DNA of 23,704 bases, taken from assembly GCA_900552915.1 (NCBI GenBank), contig USBS01000014.1, forward strand, positions 1 to 23,704, read 5' to 3'. The notes beneath the pieces are model-generated. The model searched no databases and was not told the DNA's origin. It saw nothing but the letters and a program-made list of their open reading frames with translations. The position numbers and the translations under genes are program-made. Numbering within the stretch: the first letter of the stretch is position 1; the number at the start of each line of letters is the position of its first letter. Of the stretch, positions 23,305 through 23,704 are shown piece by piece. The stretch comes from an uncultured Sutterella sp. GTDB lineage: Bacteria; Pseudomonadota; Gammaproteobacteria; Burkholderiales; Burkholderiaceae_F.

Positions 23305-23363
23305 GGCGAGAGGAAGTCAAGAAGATCTTTTCAAAGTTTTCTGACGGAATGCGCTGTTTTTCG

Positions 23364-23372
23364 TGCCATAAT
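23364..23372 (+). promoter_or_regulatory. Candidate extended -10 promoter of mlaF
   Basis: TGC followed by CATAAT (23367-23372) forms an extended -10 element. The -35 region at the usual distance is poor. Transcription would start near 23379, about 60 bases before the mlaF ATG. Pattern evidence only. Confidence 0.4.
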
Positions 23373-23394
23373 CATCCGTGCCTTAATGAGTGAA

Positions 23395-23425
23395 CGAAAG
23401 TTCAGGGGTGCTTTCGCTCTTTTTT
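23395..23425 (+). terminator. Short intrinsic terminator or attenuator before mlaF
   Basis: CGAAAG (23395-23400) and CTTTCG (23411-23416) pair perfectly around a 10-base loop, followed by CTC and six T (23420-23425). It may end the ruvX-plsC-thioesterase transcript. It also lies within the predicted mlaF leader, 12 bases before the start codon, so it could attenuate mlaF. The stem is short. Confidence 0.5.
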
Positions 23426-23437
23426 CAGCTTTCGAAT

Positions 23438-23704
23438 ATGTCTTTGTCCGATCCATTTTTAAGTATTGAGGACGTTACCTTCAGCTACGGTAACGGGCGA
23501 GTCATCCTCAACGACGTGACGCTCAGCTTCGGGCGAGGTCAGGTCGTGGCCATTATGGGCGGTTCGGGTATGGGCAAGACGACCCTGCTTAAGCTCATAG
23601 GCGGTCTGATTCGGCCGCAAAAGGGGCGCATTTTGTTTGACGGCGAGGACATCACGGGCCTCGACATCACCCAGCGCGCCCGAAAAGGCATTGCCTATGC
23701 GTTT
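23438..23704 (+). CDS. mlaF: MlaF-type ABC ATPase of outer-membrane lipid transport (5' part)
   Basis: The first 89 codons are inside the window and the rest lies beyond it. The chain shows an A-loop-type start (S-I-E-D-V-T-F-S-Y-G), Walker A G-G-S-G-M-G-K-T (41-48), then L-L-K-L-I-G-G-L-I-R-P and I-L-F-D-G-E-D-I, which is characteristic of MlaF/YrbF. MlaF is the ATPase of the Mla system that moves phospholipids between the outer and inner membrane; mlaE and mlaD would be expected just downstream. No clear ribosome site precedes the ATG. An in-frame GTG at 23408 is an alternative but would fall inside the hairpin loop. Other ABC ATPases share these motifs, so the MlaF name rests on the L-I-G-G and F-D-G-E-D pattern. 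Confidence 0.82.
   Translation, partial: MSLSDPFLSIEDVTFSYGNGRVILNDVTLSFGRGQVVAIMGGSGMGKTTLLKLIGGLIRPQKGRILFDGEDITGLDITQRARKGIAYAF

Overview
The window looks like chromosomal DNA of a Gram-negative, probably anaerobic betaproteobacterium. My best guess is the Sutterellaceae (Sutterella/Parasutterella type), inferred from protein character: SstT, an MlaF-type outer-membrane lipid transport ATPase, RuvX, PlsC, betaproteobacterial-style RecQ and YbaK proteins, and a ferredoxin-type 2-oxoacid oxidoreductase. No rRNA or tRNA gene, CRISPR array, insertion sequence or phage gene was seen. Genes are densely packed, mostly on the + strand, with many ATGA/TGATG stop-start overlaps.

Layout. (1) 1-1318, minus strand: the 5' part of a DUF1801-like gene with an Ala/Lys-rich tail, then a DUF3455 lipoprotein. 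(2) 1590-6167, plus: a four-gene operon for a 2-oxoacid:acceptor oxidoreductase (gamma, alpha, beta) and a flavin/Fe-S protein that joins a GltD-like NAD(P)H module to a two-cluster ferredoxin domain. It ends in a long-stem terminator. (3) 6261-11952, plus: a perfect 11-bp inverted repeat followed by a YbhG-YbhF-YbhS-YbhR type ABC exporter operon whose last gene is a TetR regulator. (4) 11971-13209, minus: an MFS drug-efflux type transporter converging on it. (5) 13451-18756, plus: a SAM methyltransferase, the Na+/serine-threonine symporter SstT with a strong terminator, RecQ, and a cystathionine beta-lyase. (6) 18961-19842, plus: a histone H1-like Lys/Ala-rich protein behind a structured leader. 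(7) 19885-21399, minus: a YbaK-type deacylase and two tandem DUF2721 paralogues, closed by a perfect-stem terminator. (8) 21555-23304, plus: ruvX-plsC-thioesterase, tightly packed. (9) 23438-end, plus: the 5' end of mlaF.

How it fits together. The oxidoreductase operon would oxidatively decarboxylate a 2-oxoacid (pyruvate, branched-chain or aryl) to acyl-CoA. Electrons would pass through the beta-subunit cluster to the fused ferredoxin/flavin protein and perhaps to NAD(P)+. The exporter operon carries its own likely repressor and operator. PlsC, the thioesterase and MlaF form a lipid/envelope neighbourhood.

The most noteworthy observations are the reductase-ferredoxin fusion in place of a separate delta ferredoxin, the palindrome before the exporter operon, two unrelated proteins with histone-like basic tails, the tandem DUF2721 duplication, and a terminator-like hairpin inside the mlaF leader. 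I did not find a clearly new multi-gene defence or mobile system. All functional calls come from reading motifs, without database searches.
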